Assembly: GCA_000697355.1 (NCBI GenBank)
Contig: JNEN01000774.1
Coordinates: 156,448 to 220,447, forward strand
From: Syncephalastrum monosporum B8922
Taxonomy: Eukaryota > Mucoromycota > Mucoromycetes > Mucorales > Syncephalastraceae
Direction: 5' to 3'
DNA length: 64,000 nt
Made by a program: the position numbers and the translations under genes. Positions 1 to 11,284 of this stretch are shown in pieces. The notes beneath the pieces were generated by a model, which saw only the letters and a program-made list of their open reading frames with translations, did no database searches and was not told the DNA's origin. Numbering within the stretch: the stretch's first letter is position 1; each line of letters starts with the position of its first letter.

Positions 1-407
1 ACGATCGTGACGTTTCCGATCAAGGATATCGACATGCGACAGTGTAAGTGCTGAAGACAGACGAGGAGCAGAAGCATGGTTGTAACGCAATGGCTCTAGT
101 TACGACGCCGGAGGAGGCCGAGCGGGTGAACACGCATTACGATCTCTTGGCGAACATTTGCCACGAAGGCAAACCGGAGGCCGGCGAAGGAACGTACAAG
201 GTGCATGTGCGGCAACGCGGCACAGAGCAGTGGTACCAGATTCAAGACCTGATTGTAGAAGAAATTCTGCCTCAAATGATTTTCTTGTCGGAGAGCTATA
301 TCCAGGTAAAGGAAAAAGAAAGAAATTGGCATTCATGCTCGTCGCGACTGACCCGCTTCATGATTTGACAGATCTGGGAAAGGAAAGACCTTACCAAAAA
401 AGAATAA
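1..407 (+). CDS. SAD1: SAD1/USP39-like tri-snRNP assembly factor, C-terminal part
   Basis: Partial gene entering from the left edge; exons <1-43, 100-305 and 372-407 encode the last 94 residues. USP39/Sad1 is a catalytically inactive ubiquitin-hydrolase-fold protein needed to form or hold the U4/U6.U5 tri-snRNP in the nucleus. The tail matches the family closely: TFPIKDIDMR, then YDLLANICHEGKP, WYQIQDL, ILPQMIFLSESYIQIW and a charged end. Phases agree at both introns (44-99 and 306-371, both GT-AG). The zinc-finger (ZnF-UBP) domain and most of the hydrolase fold lie outside the window. The family call is firm; the gene is incomplete only because of the window edge. Confidence 0.9.
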
Positions 408-545
408 ACAGTGAAGGCGAAGGCTAAATGTTTGACCGGCGTTCTTTTTATTTTTTCTTCCTTTTTTTTTTTTTTGGGCATTGTTCGATTGAATTCGGAG
501 GTGTTGTCTTTTTCTCTTCTCTTCTTTCTTTTTTGTTTATCCCGG

Positions 546-1067
546 ATGGAGAAAAGTGGAGAAGCCGACATTTACAGCGCAGGCGAACACGGACCGGTGT
601 GTGGCAATGTGTTCTGCCCAGACTGCTCAAAGGGCGACTACAGGTATGAGAACGCGTTATCGATGCTCGAGCGCAAGACACATGCCATCACGCCTCCTCT
701 CGAAGAACTGGGCCAGTTTGACAGCGACGCAAGCGAGCAGCCGTACCCGTACATTTACCTTTTGAACCTGTTTACTGCTCCTGACATGAGCTCTTACCTT
801 GCTACAGCTCATTTTACAGAGGACGTTTATGCCCTCCCCATCCATCTCCAGACTCTGATTAGCGAGGCAAAGGAAGAAGTGGTCTTTGCTCGCACCCGCC
901 ATGAGCAGGGCCTGCCCAACGACCAATCCCAACCTGCCACACGCCGTCTCGAGCATCTGAAGGAATACGTCTGGGCTCGGTCGGGCCACGACATGTCCAT
1001 GATGACCACAACGATTGACGAACTCGTCGACAATGACGACGAACTGACCTATGCCCTGGGAATCTGA
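546..1067 (+). CDS. Hypothetical acidic protein, 173 aa
   Basis: An open frame begins at ATG 546 and stops at 1067. I do not recognise a family. It has an N-terminal Cys cluster (CGNVFCPDC, residues about 20-28) that could bind metal, a mid part rich in Leu and aromatic residues, and an acidic tail ending near DNDDELTYALGI. The frame stays open upstream to 411, but that stretch translates a T-rich tract into Phe runs and is probably leader, so ATG 546 is preferred. A GT at 643 could be a splice donor, but the frame reads through without a stop. It lies only 138 bp after the SAD1 stop. Codon composition looks coding. Function unknown. Confidence 0.55.
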   Translation: MEKSGEADIYSAGEHGPVCGNVFCPDCSKGDYRYENALSMLERKTHAITPPLEELGQFDSDASEQPYPYIYLLNLFTAPDMSSYLATAHFTEDVYALPIHLQTLISEAKEEVVFARTRHEQGLPNDQSQPATRRLEHLKEYVWARSGHDMSMMTTTIDELVDNDDELTYALGI

Positions 1068-1676
1068 AACAGCACGGCTGGTATCCAAGCGACGCACCCT
1101 GACACTCACACACTCTCACGCACAGCCTCTTGCATCACTCCAATATGATATCAGCATCATTATACGCGCACTTTCACATCACTTTTTAACTGTGAATTCA
1201 TCATATCCAAATACGGCCACAACTCACACTGCCTGCCTACTGTATCATCTCCATTGCATTTCCTGTATAAATAAAACCGTTTTCATTGCTTTTTTTTTCT
1301 CATGTATCCTCTGTATCTCTGGTATCCATTCCTTGTGTATCATGATAATGTAAAATGAGCGTCTTTTCGCTGTTCTATGAGCTGGCATTGCATCGTCTGA
1401 ACTAAAAACCAGCTTCCATGGACAGACCCAGACTACCTCAATGTCAAAAAACTATTACTCGAGATAGAGAATCTGCATCATCAAAGTATATACCGGTATT
1501 TTGACTGCAAGCCAGTCCTGAATGTATTGTCTATCATGCAGAAAAAGAGCCTTGGGACCATGAAGCGTCTTCTGGTTGGGAAATCGGGCGGATGCTAAAA
1601 TTGTTCGACTGTTTGCCTTTTTAGATTCGCATTTCTGTAGCTTCTTTGAACACAAAAAAATCGGTGGCTTCACTCC
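1068..1676. other. Intergenic spacer
   Basis: AT-rich spacer between the hypothetical gene and PWP2. The left part is CA/TC-rich and looks like 3' UTR; a TATAAATAAA stretch near 1266 could serve as a poly(A) signal. I see no gene; a 92-codon frame on the minus strand has no family features. Confidence 0.5.
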
Positions 1677-4596
1677 ATGAAGACTCAATTCAAGGCAAGT
1701 AAACCTCCTGCCAAGGGCGATCCTGCCACTCACACATACTCGTAACAGTTCTCCAACTTATGTGGTACCGTCTACTCCGGGGGAAATCTCGTCTTCTCCC
1801 CGGACGGTAACTCGATCCTGAGTCCTGTCGGCAATCGTGTCAGTGTTTTCGATCTCGTCAAGTAAGTGACAACAGCCCAACGACGACACGGTCTCTCACA
1901 GTACTGCAGCAACAAGTCAGAGACATTGCCTTTTGAAATGTATAAACCCATTGTGCGCATTGCCCTGTCGCCCAAAGCCACGTTTTTGATCACGATCGAT
2001 GAAGGTAAGCTCGCTTGGTATGGGTACTTTTGGTCTGTTGGGGCTGACACACTTGTCCTATCTTGAATTCTATTCCTGTAGACGGAAGATGTCTTCTTGT
2101 CAATTTTGTCCGTCGCATCGTCTTGAACCACTTCAACTTTAAGCATCCTGTTCGCGACATTCAGTTCAGTCCCGATGCCAAGTTCATTGCCGTTACCCAT
2201 GGCAACAATATTCAGATCTGGAAGGCACCCGGTTTCAATCGCGAGTTTGCACCCTTTGTGCTCCACCGAGAACTCGCTGGCCACTATGCTGAAGTGCGCA
2301 CCGTCAATTGGAGCAAAGACTGCAAGTACCTCGTCTCGGCCTCGAACGACATGACGCTCCGTGTCTGGCCCGTCATACGCAAAAAGGAGGATACCAAGAG
2401 TAACATGGTTCTCCACGGCCATCGCGACAAGGTCATGGGTGCCTGGTTCTCGGATGAGGTGGATTATGTATGTATGCTTCAGACAAGTAGATGTTCCTGA
2501 TCTGACAAGACGGGATCTAGATTTACTCCATCGGACGCAACAACGCGCTCCTGGTCCATCAGCTGCGAACCAAAAAGCCTGGCGTGGAAGAAAGCGAAGA
2601 TGAGGATATGGAGGAAGACGAGGAAGAAAGGGAGCCGCGCTGGTTTTTGGTCGCCAAACATTTCCACCACAAACCCAACGTGCACGTGCGATCCTGCCAG
2701 TATTTTGCCGCCAATAACTTGGCTGTCATTGGATTTTCGGATGGTATCTTTGGCCTCTGGGAGCTGCCTAGTTTCACCAATATCCATATGCTGAGGTAAG
2801 GAAGATGAAAGTGGTTGCTTACAGGGAATGTATGCTAAAGCGGATCGCGTAGTATCACGCAGCACACGATCGACACGATCGCCATCAACCGAACGGGCGA
2901 GTGGCTCGCGTTCGGCAGCTCTAAACTGGGCCAGCTTCTCGTATGGGAATGGCAGTCGGAGACGTACGTCCTGAAGCAACAGAGCCACTTTTACGACATG
3001 AGCTCGGTGGCATACTCACCTGATGGCCAGACCATGGCCACGGGCGGCGAGGATGGCAAGGTGAAGGTGTGGAACACGCTCTCCGGTTTCTGCTTTGTTA
3101 CGTTTAGCGAGCACAAGAGCGGTATCTCCGCCGTCGACTTTGCAAAGCAGGGCCAGGTCCTGTTCTCTGCGAGTTTGGACGGTACTGTGCGCGCCTTTGA
3201 TCTGGTTCGCTACCGCAACTTTCGTACGTTTACCAGTCCGGACCCAGTGCAGTTCACCTCGCTTGCGGTCGACCCGAGTGGCGAGATCATTTGCGCAGGC
3301 ACCATGGACACGTTCGAGATTTACGTGTGGAGCGTCCAGACCGGTAAATTGATGGACGTCCTTGCCGGGCACACGGGCCCGATCAGCTCGCTCGCGTTCT
3401 CGAGCACAGGCACTCAGCTCTTGAGTGGCAGCTGGGACTTTACGGCACGGACCTGGGACGTGTTTGGCCGCAGCAAGGACATTCAGACCCTGCAACACCA
3501 GTCCGAGGTGCTTGCGGTCGCGTACCGCCCCGACTGTCGCGAGGCTGCCACCGCCACGCTCGACGGCCAGATCTCGTTCTGGAACGTGGAGCATTCCAAA
3601 CAGACGGGCGGCATCGACGGTCGCAAGGATATCTCGGGCGGCCGCCATCGTTTGTCCCGCACTACGGCTGAGAACGACGCATCGAGCAAATATTTCAACA
3701 CGCTCGCCTACACGGCCGATGGCGAGAGTCTCCTCGCCGGCGGTTCTTCCAAGTACATTTGTCTGTACGACATTGCGTCGAGTACACTCGTGAAGAAGTT
3801 TGTCACGTCGAGCAATGTGGCCCTGGACGGCACACAGGAGAAACTCAACTCGAAGCAGATGACGGAATGGGGCTCCAAGGAGGAGATGGAGTCGGCCGAC
3901 GAATCGGATATAGAAGACCGTATTGACAAGACGCTGCCGGGTGCGCAGTCGGGCGACCTCTCGCGAAGAAGCACACGACGTGAGGCACGGACCATGGCTG
4001 TGCGGTTCTCGCCGACGGGTCGGGCCTGGGCGGCCGCGACGACGGATGGCCTGCTGGTGTACTCGCTCGACGATATGATTCTGTTCGACCCCTTCGATCT
4101 TGAGATTGACATCACGCCCGACACGGTGATGGAAGCCCTCGAAGAACCTGATTATCTGCGGGCGCTTTGCATGGCGCTCCGTCTCAACGAAAAAAGCGTG
4201 ACCCACCGCGTCTTTGAAGCCATCCCGTCCGATACCATCCCGCTGGTTGCTCCCGCCCTCCCTCAAAAATACCTGGACAAGCTCCTGCCGTTCATTGGCG
4301 CGCACATGGAGACAAGCCCACATATCGAGTACCATCTCCTGTGGGTCAACTCGCTCCTGTCGGCTCATGGCGCCTACCTTCGTTCGCACCGGGGCGAGTA
4401 TCAGCCTGTTTTCCGCGCCCTCCACAAGGGCGTCTGCAGAGTTCGCGATGATGTTGCCAAGCTGTAAGTGTTTTCTAATCTCTGCGATGCGTATGTGCTA
4501 GACAGGGTCGTGCTAATGCGTGTCGATATTAGGTGCGATAATAACAAGTACACCATTGAGTATCTGCTGAGTCAACAGAACCTGGCGCGATCATAA
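1677..4596 (+). CDS. PWP2: PWP2/UTP1 WD40 protein of the SSU processome
   Basis: Seven exons: 1677-1694, 1749-1861, 1910-2004, 2082-2467, 2521-2795, 2853-4463, 4533-4596; 853 residues. Pwp2 is a scaffold of the U3 snoRNP/UTP-B complex in 90S pre-ribosomes (nucleolus). After MKTQFK the protein reads FSNLCGTVYSGGNL and NNKSETLP, both diagnostic of Pwp2. Repeated WD40 blades follow (FSPDGNSILSPVGN, VKVWNT, VYVW-type ends), then an acidic insert (EESEDEDMEEDEEE) and the C-terminal Utp12 helical domain ending CDNNKYTIEYLLSQQNL. Length is close to the roughly 920 residues of yeast and human. Intron 1 (1695-1748) has a GC donor (AAG/GCAAGT) and leaves a first coding exon of only 18 nt. All phases agree. 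Confidence 0.95.
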
Positions 4597-4807
4597 TAGA
4601 ATATCTCCCCTTCCTTTTCTTTCATTCATTCAACCCAATCTTCCTTTTGCATGTGCATCCCATTGATTTAATGTAATACGTATCACTCGAACCCAAACGA
4701 ATGCTTTTGGATCGTGTTTCTGCGAGCGCTTTGTACAATATCTACATGTTTATTGAGTTTGTTAAACGTTGCCAATTCTGGGGTAATGCAGCAAAGTGTA
4801 TGATTAG

Positions 4808-5666
4808 TTAAGATGCTTCGGCGTCACTCTTGGAGAGGGCGGCTTCCAGAGGCTCAGCAGCCTACGACATCCTTTTGTGAGTATATGCGTTGTGCCACAC
4901 GAGTCAATGTATGTATACCTGAGCAAAGTTGTAAAGATGCTTATCCAGCTTGTCCAGTTTCTCTTGGGCCTTGCGATTCTCTCGGATCAAGGCCAGGCGT
5001 TCCTCCTGGAGTGCTTCCTGCCGTTCCCGCAATCTAATCCAACCATGGTAAGCTGACTTGAAGTCACCAGTGCTCCTCTTTCCACCACTTGCCTCCTCCG
5101 CTGCTCGAGTTCGAACTTTAAGCGGTTAATCATGAGTGCGTGCGGGTCGTCCATGTTCTGACGGTATTCTTCGGGAGCAATCTGGGTAAAGACGTCGAGC
5201 GGCACGAGTTCAACGTCCTGGTATACTGATCTATCCACCGCAGATATATGAGCATGCAAGTCTACCTGTAACATAACGAGGATGCGTACCGAAAGTCTCT
5301 GCACTTTTTGATCTCTTCCAAAAGATGGCGTTTCTCGTACATTACGTTTTGGAGGCCCAGCTGTTTGGCGTCCATGACTGCCTTGGCCTCCTTGGTGAGG
5401 TGTTTGTTTTCGCGCGTCTTGTTGTAAGCGCTTGCTTGGACGTCGAGCAGCTTGTCACTCAAGACCAGGTGTTGTCGTGCATTGTCACCTGGTAAATCTT
5501 GCTATAATTGAAGAGGAATTAGAAATGTTGTTGCAAGGTATTCCAAACAGGGGCTCGTCATGAGACGTACACCTTGCGCCTTCCGGTCCAATCTTTCGCG
5601 CAAGAATGACTGAAGATATTTGGATGCTGCCTCGGCTTCTTGGATCACAAGTGTTGAGGTCGGCAT
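4808..5666 (-). CDS. THOC5: THO complex subunit 5 (THOC5/Fmi) family
   Basis: Exons on the complement: 5571-5666, 5290-5501, 5093-5230, 4919-5033, 4808-4861; about 204 residues. THOC5 belongs to the nuclear THO/TREX complex coupling transcription to mRNA export. Landmarks are AKQLGLQNVMYEKRHLLEEI followed by KKCRDF, then ELVPLDVF, EYRQNMDDPHALMINRLKFE and LEQRRRLRERQEAL, matching the conserved THOC5 core. Much of the protein is predicted coiled coil (LRERQEALQEERLALIREN). It is far shorter than metazoan THOC5, as in other fungi, ending shortly after HLYNFAQ. Intron 3 (5034-5092) has a GC donor (GAG/GCAAGT); that junction is required to keep the frame. Start ATG 5666 gives MPTSTLVIQEAEAASKYLQS. 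Confidence 0.85.
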
Positions 5667-6624
5667 CTGTGTTCACAAGGGAAGAGAAAAGTCAAGAATG
5701 GAGTGTAATAATTTCGACACAGCGCTTTATCAAGAACTGAGTTTCTCTTAATGAAAGTATTAGTAAATGGAAGCAATTCACCATAGCGATGCGGTTATAA
5801 TACGAAGACGAAAATGAATAATATCAAGTAGAAGGAGTACCATTAGTATCACTGTCGTCTCTGCTCTAGAAATAAACGTTTGGTGAATCCTGTATGTAAC
5901 CTACTTGAGCCCCACCTATTCTAGGTGGATAAGGCGTCATAAGCACTTAATGAACCGGTGACCTTGCTTCTCCCTTTCTTGGTTCTAGTAAAGTTGGAGC
6001 TCCATTAGTGCATGTAGGGCTAGGTAATTGATGCCCTTCCTCTCCATACACTTCTATACAGCATTTGGTGCTGATTCACTGTAGTATGTTTGCATTATCG
6101 CGTTGTTTAAGAATCTAGCGGCCCCTTTTGCATCGGCCAGGTCTATTTATTGCCTGGCAACTCCACCAGTAGCTGGAGATGGGTATGTTCTCCGTGAAAC
6201 CAGTCAACACTGATAAGACATATGGACAAGTACTTTGAATAAGCATGAGAGAATGGAATAGCTGTCTGTCGCTAATATCTTTCCATTAGGGCTGTTTCTT
6301 GTTGGAACAAGGATAGTATTGTATCTATCTTTGATAGGTATTTACAATGATCCAAATATAGACTGCTGTAGAACCACAGGCAGGTGTTTCTTCTCTTTGA
6401 TGGGATATATACATACATATATATACTCTTAAGGTATCAACTCCTTATCTGTAGATATATGACGGACCACGTCAATACGTATGTGATACACATAAAAGCT
6501 ACTTATTTTAGGTATCGCAAGACGTGTGCGGACACGATAGCTTTGTCGGGGCCAAGTCAGCCACCAAAATTGAAATTGTTGCCTTTTGAACAGAAAGAAC
6601 AGAGTCGGTTTCTTTTGTTGCATC
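5667..6624. other. Divergent intergenic region THOC5/SNRNP70
   Basis: About 960 bp separating two divergently transcribed genes. It should contain both promoters. I see a short perfect inverted repeat near 5914-5931 (CCACCTA, 3-nt loop, TAGGTGG) and AT-rich tracts near 6411-6425, but no coding exon or RNA gene. Confidence 0.5.
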
Positions 6625-7849
6625 ATGACGGACAAATTGCCACCTAATTTGCTCAAGCTCTTTGCACCTCGCCCTCCGCTACCGTACGCGCCTCCTCTAG
6701 ACAAAGCCCCTTCAAAGCGTGTGGGTGCTCGAGTCTCTGGCATCGCTGACCTTGTGCCGCAGCTTAAAGACTACGACAAAGATTACGTTCCTTGGAAGAG
6801 CATTGAGCAAAGACGCAAAGAAAGGGTAAGTCAATTCCACCCATACCTGTCCTGTTACTCACCCAGACTAGGTCGAAGCCAAGAAGAAGGCTGCTCAAGA
6901 GAACCTGGAAAAGGCATTGAGCGAATGTAAGAGAACAATTCGATGTGGATGCCTGATTGCAGATACTGACGCGCGATGTCTTCTTGTTTCGTGTAGGGAA
7001 TGTCGAGCAGGATGAAAACATCCAGGGTGATCCTTTCAACACTCTCTTTGTCGCCCGTCTCAGCTACGATCTTCAGGAAGAAGATCTGTTGAGAGAGTTT
7101 GAAATGTACGGCCCGATCAAACACGTACGTACACTGCACACTATCCTCTCATTGTAAGTGGCTCACGTTTCACCTTTCACGTTTGCACAGTTGAGACTCG
7201 TCAAGACCCCCGACGGCAAACCACGAGGCTATGCTTTTATTGAATACGAACGCGAAAAAGATATGCGCAGTAAGTATTATATGTATATACATATACATAT
7301 GTATATGTATATGTAAGTACGTGGTATACATGTATTCATTCTGATGTCTGTTTAGCCGCGTACAAGGAAGCAGATGGTATTCGTATCCTAGGTCGACGCA
7401 TCATTGTGGATGTCGAACGCGGTCGCACTGTCAAGGAGTGGAAGCCGCGCCGTCTCGGTGGTGGCATCGGTAGCACTCGAAAAGGGCCGCCTGCTCCTCC
7501 GCCTGTCAGCCAGGATCGATATGCCTCGTCCTCTTCCTACCAAAGCAACGACCGACGCGGTGGTGGTGGCGGTCGTGATCGCTATGGAGGAAGCGGTGGC
7601 AGCCGCTACGGTGGTGGTGGTGGTGGTGGTGGCGGCGGCTATGGTAACGGTGGCGGCTATGGTGGCCGTGGCGGCGGCGGAGGAGGATACGGAGGAGGTG
7701 GAGGAGGTAGACGCGATTACGACGACCGGAGGCGGCCACGACGTTCACGCAGCCGCAGCCCGCGTGGATACAACCGAGACAGATACGGTGGCCGTGGTCG
7801 TGAGAGATCGAGAGACCGTTCGTCCGGTTACAGAAGAGACCGGTACTAG
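6625..7849 (+). CDS. SNRNP70: U1 snRNP 70 kDa protein (U1-70K)
   Basis: Exons 6625-6825, 6872-6926, 6997-7124, 7191-7269, 7356-7849; 318 residues. U1-70K binds stem-loop I of U1 snRNA and acts in 5' splice-site recognition. The N-terminal segment ([20 protein letters not shown], then [14 protein letters not shown] and [19 protein letters not shown]) matches the family. The RRM has RNP2 (LFVARL) and RNP1 (RGYAFIEY), followed by [32 protein letters not shown]. The C-terminus is a long Gly/Arg/Tyr-rich tail with RS dipeptides (SRSRSPRGY). Phases agree at all four introns. Intron 4 holds an AT-rich palindromic repeat. Confidence 0.97.
7281..7315. repeat. AT-rich self-complementary repeat in SNRNP70 intron 4
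   Basis: Alternating TATAC/ATATG units within intron 7270-7355 form a nearly perfect inverted repeat just after the 5' splice site. In RNA it would fold into a hairpin next to the donor. Confidence 0.7.
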
Positions 7850-8390
7850 TCCTTCTCTCTCTTTTTTCTTTCAATGGTTTATCCCCACACAGACACAAGC
7901 TCAAGCTCAAGCTCAAGCACAAGCATAAGCATAAGCTCAAGCACAAGCACAAGTACAAACACAACCCTCACCCACACACGCCCAGACAAAAAACAGCCTC
8001 CTCTTCCCCTCGTCTTTTACTTCTCTTTCCTTTTTCTTCTTCTTCCTTTGAGACAGATACACATACAAACACGAAATGGGTAAAGCCTTAGCGCAACTAG
8101 TATTCCTCTGCATGCCGTTTGTCTTCTTGAATGTATGAAGGTGGGTTCCTAAAGGTAGGGCCAACTTTTTCTTTTCTTTCTTCGATCATCATGCCATATT
8201 CACACAGACACAGACATAGGCAGATAAAAAAAATAAATAGCATATGATGGTCCATAGGTTGTATAAATGGACCGAGTCAGTAAATAGGTTGTGTCACCTT
8301 CATTAGACCCATTTGGAAAAAGTGGAGTAGTTTCCGAGGTGTGTCTTTTCGCCTGTCTCGTTGAGTCCGTCCTGTAGCGAGTGCGTATGA
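7850..8390. other. SNRNP70 3' UTR and spacer
   Basis: Starts with T- and CT-rich sequence, then degenerate CAAGCT/CAAGCA hexamers (about 7895-7955) and CA/CT-rich sequence. A-rich ATAAAT near 8225-8240 may hold the poly(A) signal. I see no gene. Confidence 0.5.
7895..7955. repeat. Degenerate hexamer microsatellite (CAAGCT/CAAGCA)n
   Basis: About ten imperfect copies of a 6-nt unit (CAAGCT, CAAGCA, CATAAG variants) in the presumed 3' UTR of SNRNP70. Some of its translations (SSSS or QAQAQA) give false open frames. Confidence 0.8.
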
Positions 8391-11141
8391 ATGACGATGG
8401 AGGACATTACAGCCGAGAAAACAAAAGACCAGGGAAATACGATGGAGGAGCTCCAGGCTCAAGTGAATGCGATCCATCTCGACAAGGACAGTCCGTTGCA
8501 CCCCACCTTACTGTTGGCCTCCAACGCTCTCAGCGACGACTTCCCTATACCCAAACCTCCTACTACCTCCGTACAACCGACTACTACCCCCGATAGCAAC
8601 GCGTCTTCTGCCGAGAAGAACGGTGCTAACAATGTCCTCATCGAGCCTCTGGATCCGAAGCTCATTGGTGAAAACACACTGAAACCTAGAGAACAGGAAC
8701 GAGAAGGTACAGAAACAAAGCCGCCAAGCTTTTGTGACTGACCAACTGGGATAGATGAGCCTGTTCTTGAGGGTTTGCAGCACATGTTCGATAATCACTT
8801 TATGAGTGCGAAAACCTTGTTTGAGCAGAAGTCGAATGAGTGGGTCCTTTATTCTGTTCCTGATCTATCCCGGATATTTATATAAATTATAACCTAGAGA
8901 CCCGCTGTACGCCCTCGCCCTGAGCTGCATGGCTTTTCTGAAAGGTAAACAACCGTCGAGGGATCTATTGTAAAGATGAGGAAACACAGTTAACATTGTA
9001 TCCACCTTGATCTAATTATACGAATCGCCCCCACCATCAGCTGTCATGGTAATTCAAACGAGAATATGCTAATATCCATCATACTGATCCAGACTGTCGA
9101 TAGACGCCCGCAGAACAGGAGCAGAACATGGCTCTCAATGCTTTGAATGCGACCTATACCATTGCCAAAGGCCAGCTGGATGCAGCCAAGAAAGTATCCA
9201 AGGTGTCGGGCTACTTTTCGGGTTACTACAATTTTCGGCGGAGCGAGCCGCCTCCGAGCGAGCATGTCAGTAACGGTGTCCTCCGCGCTCATGTCATCAA
9301 GGCAGAGTGCTGTCTGTTAATTGCTGTGCTTCAGCTTTTGCAAGAATCTGTCATGGGATATGTGAAGTGTGGCCTAAACTTGCGCAGAGGTAGCCTCTCG
9401 AAATACACGCTGTTGGGGAGAGCTCACTTTTTTCGATATATATATATATATAGCCTACAGCAGTTACAGCTACGTCTGGCAGAAATACAAGGCACTGGGC
9501 GAAGAAGCGTCTGCTATACTGGACAGTGACACTGTGTCGGGTGTGCAATTCGGGTAAGTCTGAGAAAAAAAGAGAAAGAAAAGAAAAAAAAAAAAACTCA
9601 TGCCATATACTTTAATAGAATTGGGTCCGTGCACCTGGTGCTTTCGGCATTGCCTGCCAAGATACTCAAAGCCATCTCGGCCTTCGGATGGAAGCCGGAC
9701 AAAGAATTAGGATTCAGTCTGCTAAACACGTGTGCTGCTGCCAAACGCGCACGATCGCCCATGGCCACCGTCATGTAAGTCGCTTCTTTATTTTGTGTGT
9801 ATGTGTATAACACGGCGGTGGGCGCGCTCTCTTCTTTGCGTGGGAACAGCCCCCATAGCTCACATAACACGTTTTTATTTGTTTCAGGTTGCTCGCCTAC
9901 TACTCAACCGCGACCGCCTTTGCCCCTCAGATTCTGTCGGATACCTACACCAAGTTGGCCATGGAGACCCTCCTCGAAGCCCAACGGTCACATCCCAATT
10001 CGGCGTTATACCTGTTCTTTGCCGGACGCATCTCACGGCTCGGCCTGGATCTGTCGCTATCGACTCAGTCGTATTTGTACGCCATTGACATGACCCGCAA
10101 AGACTGGGCCGAGGTCGCGGTGGCGAACGCGTGCTGCTATGAGATTGCGCTGAACCACATGATGACGTGCAACTGGTCCCAGGCGGCTCATGCTTTTGAG
10201 CAACTGTGCACCCAAAAGTACTGGTCAGCTGCATTTTGCAAGTACATGCAGGGTGCGTGTCTCGAGATGGCCAACCAACGAACCGAGGCGATCCTTGCTT
10301 TTGCCGAAGTGCCTGGCCTCGTCGTCAAGAAGCTCGGTGGCCGCATGGCTGATATCGAGAGCTACGCTCTGCGCAAGGTGCACACGTTCCAGGCAAGCGG
10401 CTACCAAGACCTCGATTTTTATGCACCTGCACTCGAGTTTATGGCGCTTTGGAATCTGTTGCATTACATGAGCCCGGCTGCGCTGCAGACCTGCATGGAT
10501 GCAGTCAACGATGCGCTGGGCGCGGTTGAGACGCGCGAAAAGGAGGAGTATGAGCTGCGCAGCCAGGAGCTCGCACCTGAGACCCCACCGCCGGACCACT
10601 TTGACAAACGTGCTGCACTGTTATTCGTCAAGGCGGCAGTGCAGAACGCCGCGGGCCGTTTTGGTGAAAATACCGTTATACTGAACTGGGTCCTCGATCA
10701 CAAGGAGACGTACTCTGTGGATACCTGGGTTGTCCCTTACACCCTCTGGTAAAGACGCGTGTAGCTTAAACGGGAGTAGGTGCTAACTCGTCCTACTTAG
10801 GGAGGCCGGTGTCGCCTTGTGGCGGACAGACCAAAAGGACAAGAGCCGGCATGTGTGGGACATGGCGCTCGGGGACTCAAAATATGACTTTGAGTACCGG
10901 TTGGCTGTGGTACGTTCTTTCGTTTTTTTTTTTCTGTTCTCGCCTTTTTCTCTGGAAGAGAATATGACGTTCTTTTGCGAGTCTGCTTCTGGTTAGCTAA
11001 TGACACGATATGCTACAGCGCCTCAACCTGGCCTTGTCTCATGCCGAGGAGCTAGGCTATACGAAACCGCTGCCTCCGCCGGCGGATGACAGGAAGCGAT
11101 TCTCTATTTCTCTACCTGCCATCATGGGCAGTAGTTCCTAA
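8391..11141 (+). CDS. IML2: IML2/TTC39 family TPR-like outer-membrane clearance protein
   Basis: Ten exons: 8391-8706, 8755-8839, 8898-8944, 9041-9048, 9104-9389, 9454-9553, 9619-9774, 9888-10748, 10801-10909, 11019-11141; 696 residues. Yeast Iml2 is a cytosolic/outer-mitochondrial protein linked to lipid-droplet and inclusion-body clearance; TTC39 proteins share the fold. Landmarks: GLQHMFDNHFMSAKTLFEQ, YALALSCMAFLKAVMT, GYVKCGLNLRR and SYSYVWQKYKALGEE, GSVHLVLSALP, LLAYYSTATAFAP, YLFFAGRISRL, WSAAFCKYMQGACL. The 110-residue N-terminus is low complexity. Exon 4 is only 8 nt (CTGTCATG); without it the frame breaks. A second in-frame Met at 8397 could also be the start. Confidence 0.85.
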
Positions 11142-11284
11142 TTTAATGGTGGTGTCTTTATTCCACCACATGACACATATTGAAATTTCCCATCTCCAAA
11201 CAAGTTTTTTTTTCTTTTCTTCTCTTTTTCTTTCTCGTATAACTTATTTTTTTCCCACAACGAACGAAACCAAAGACCTTCAAC

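Noticed and set aside
411..545. N-terminal extension of the hypothetical protein at 546
   Set aside because: It translates a T-rich leader into Phe runs and abuts the SAD1 stop; the Met at 546 is a better start.
3016..4425. 469-codon open frame antisense to PWP2
   Set aside because: It is the mirror of a long GC-rich WD40 exon, with no domain of its own; PWP2 on the plus strand is certain.
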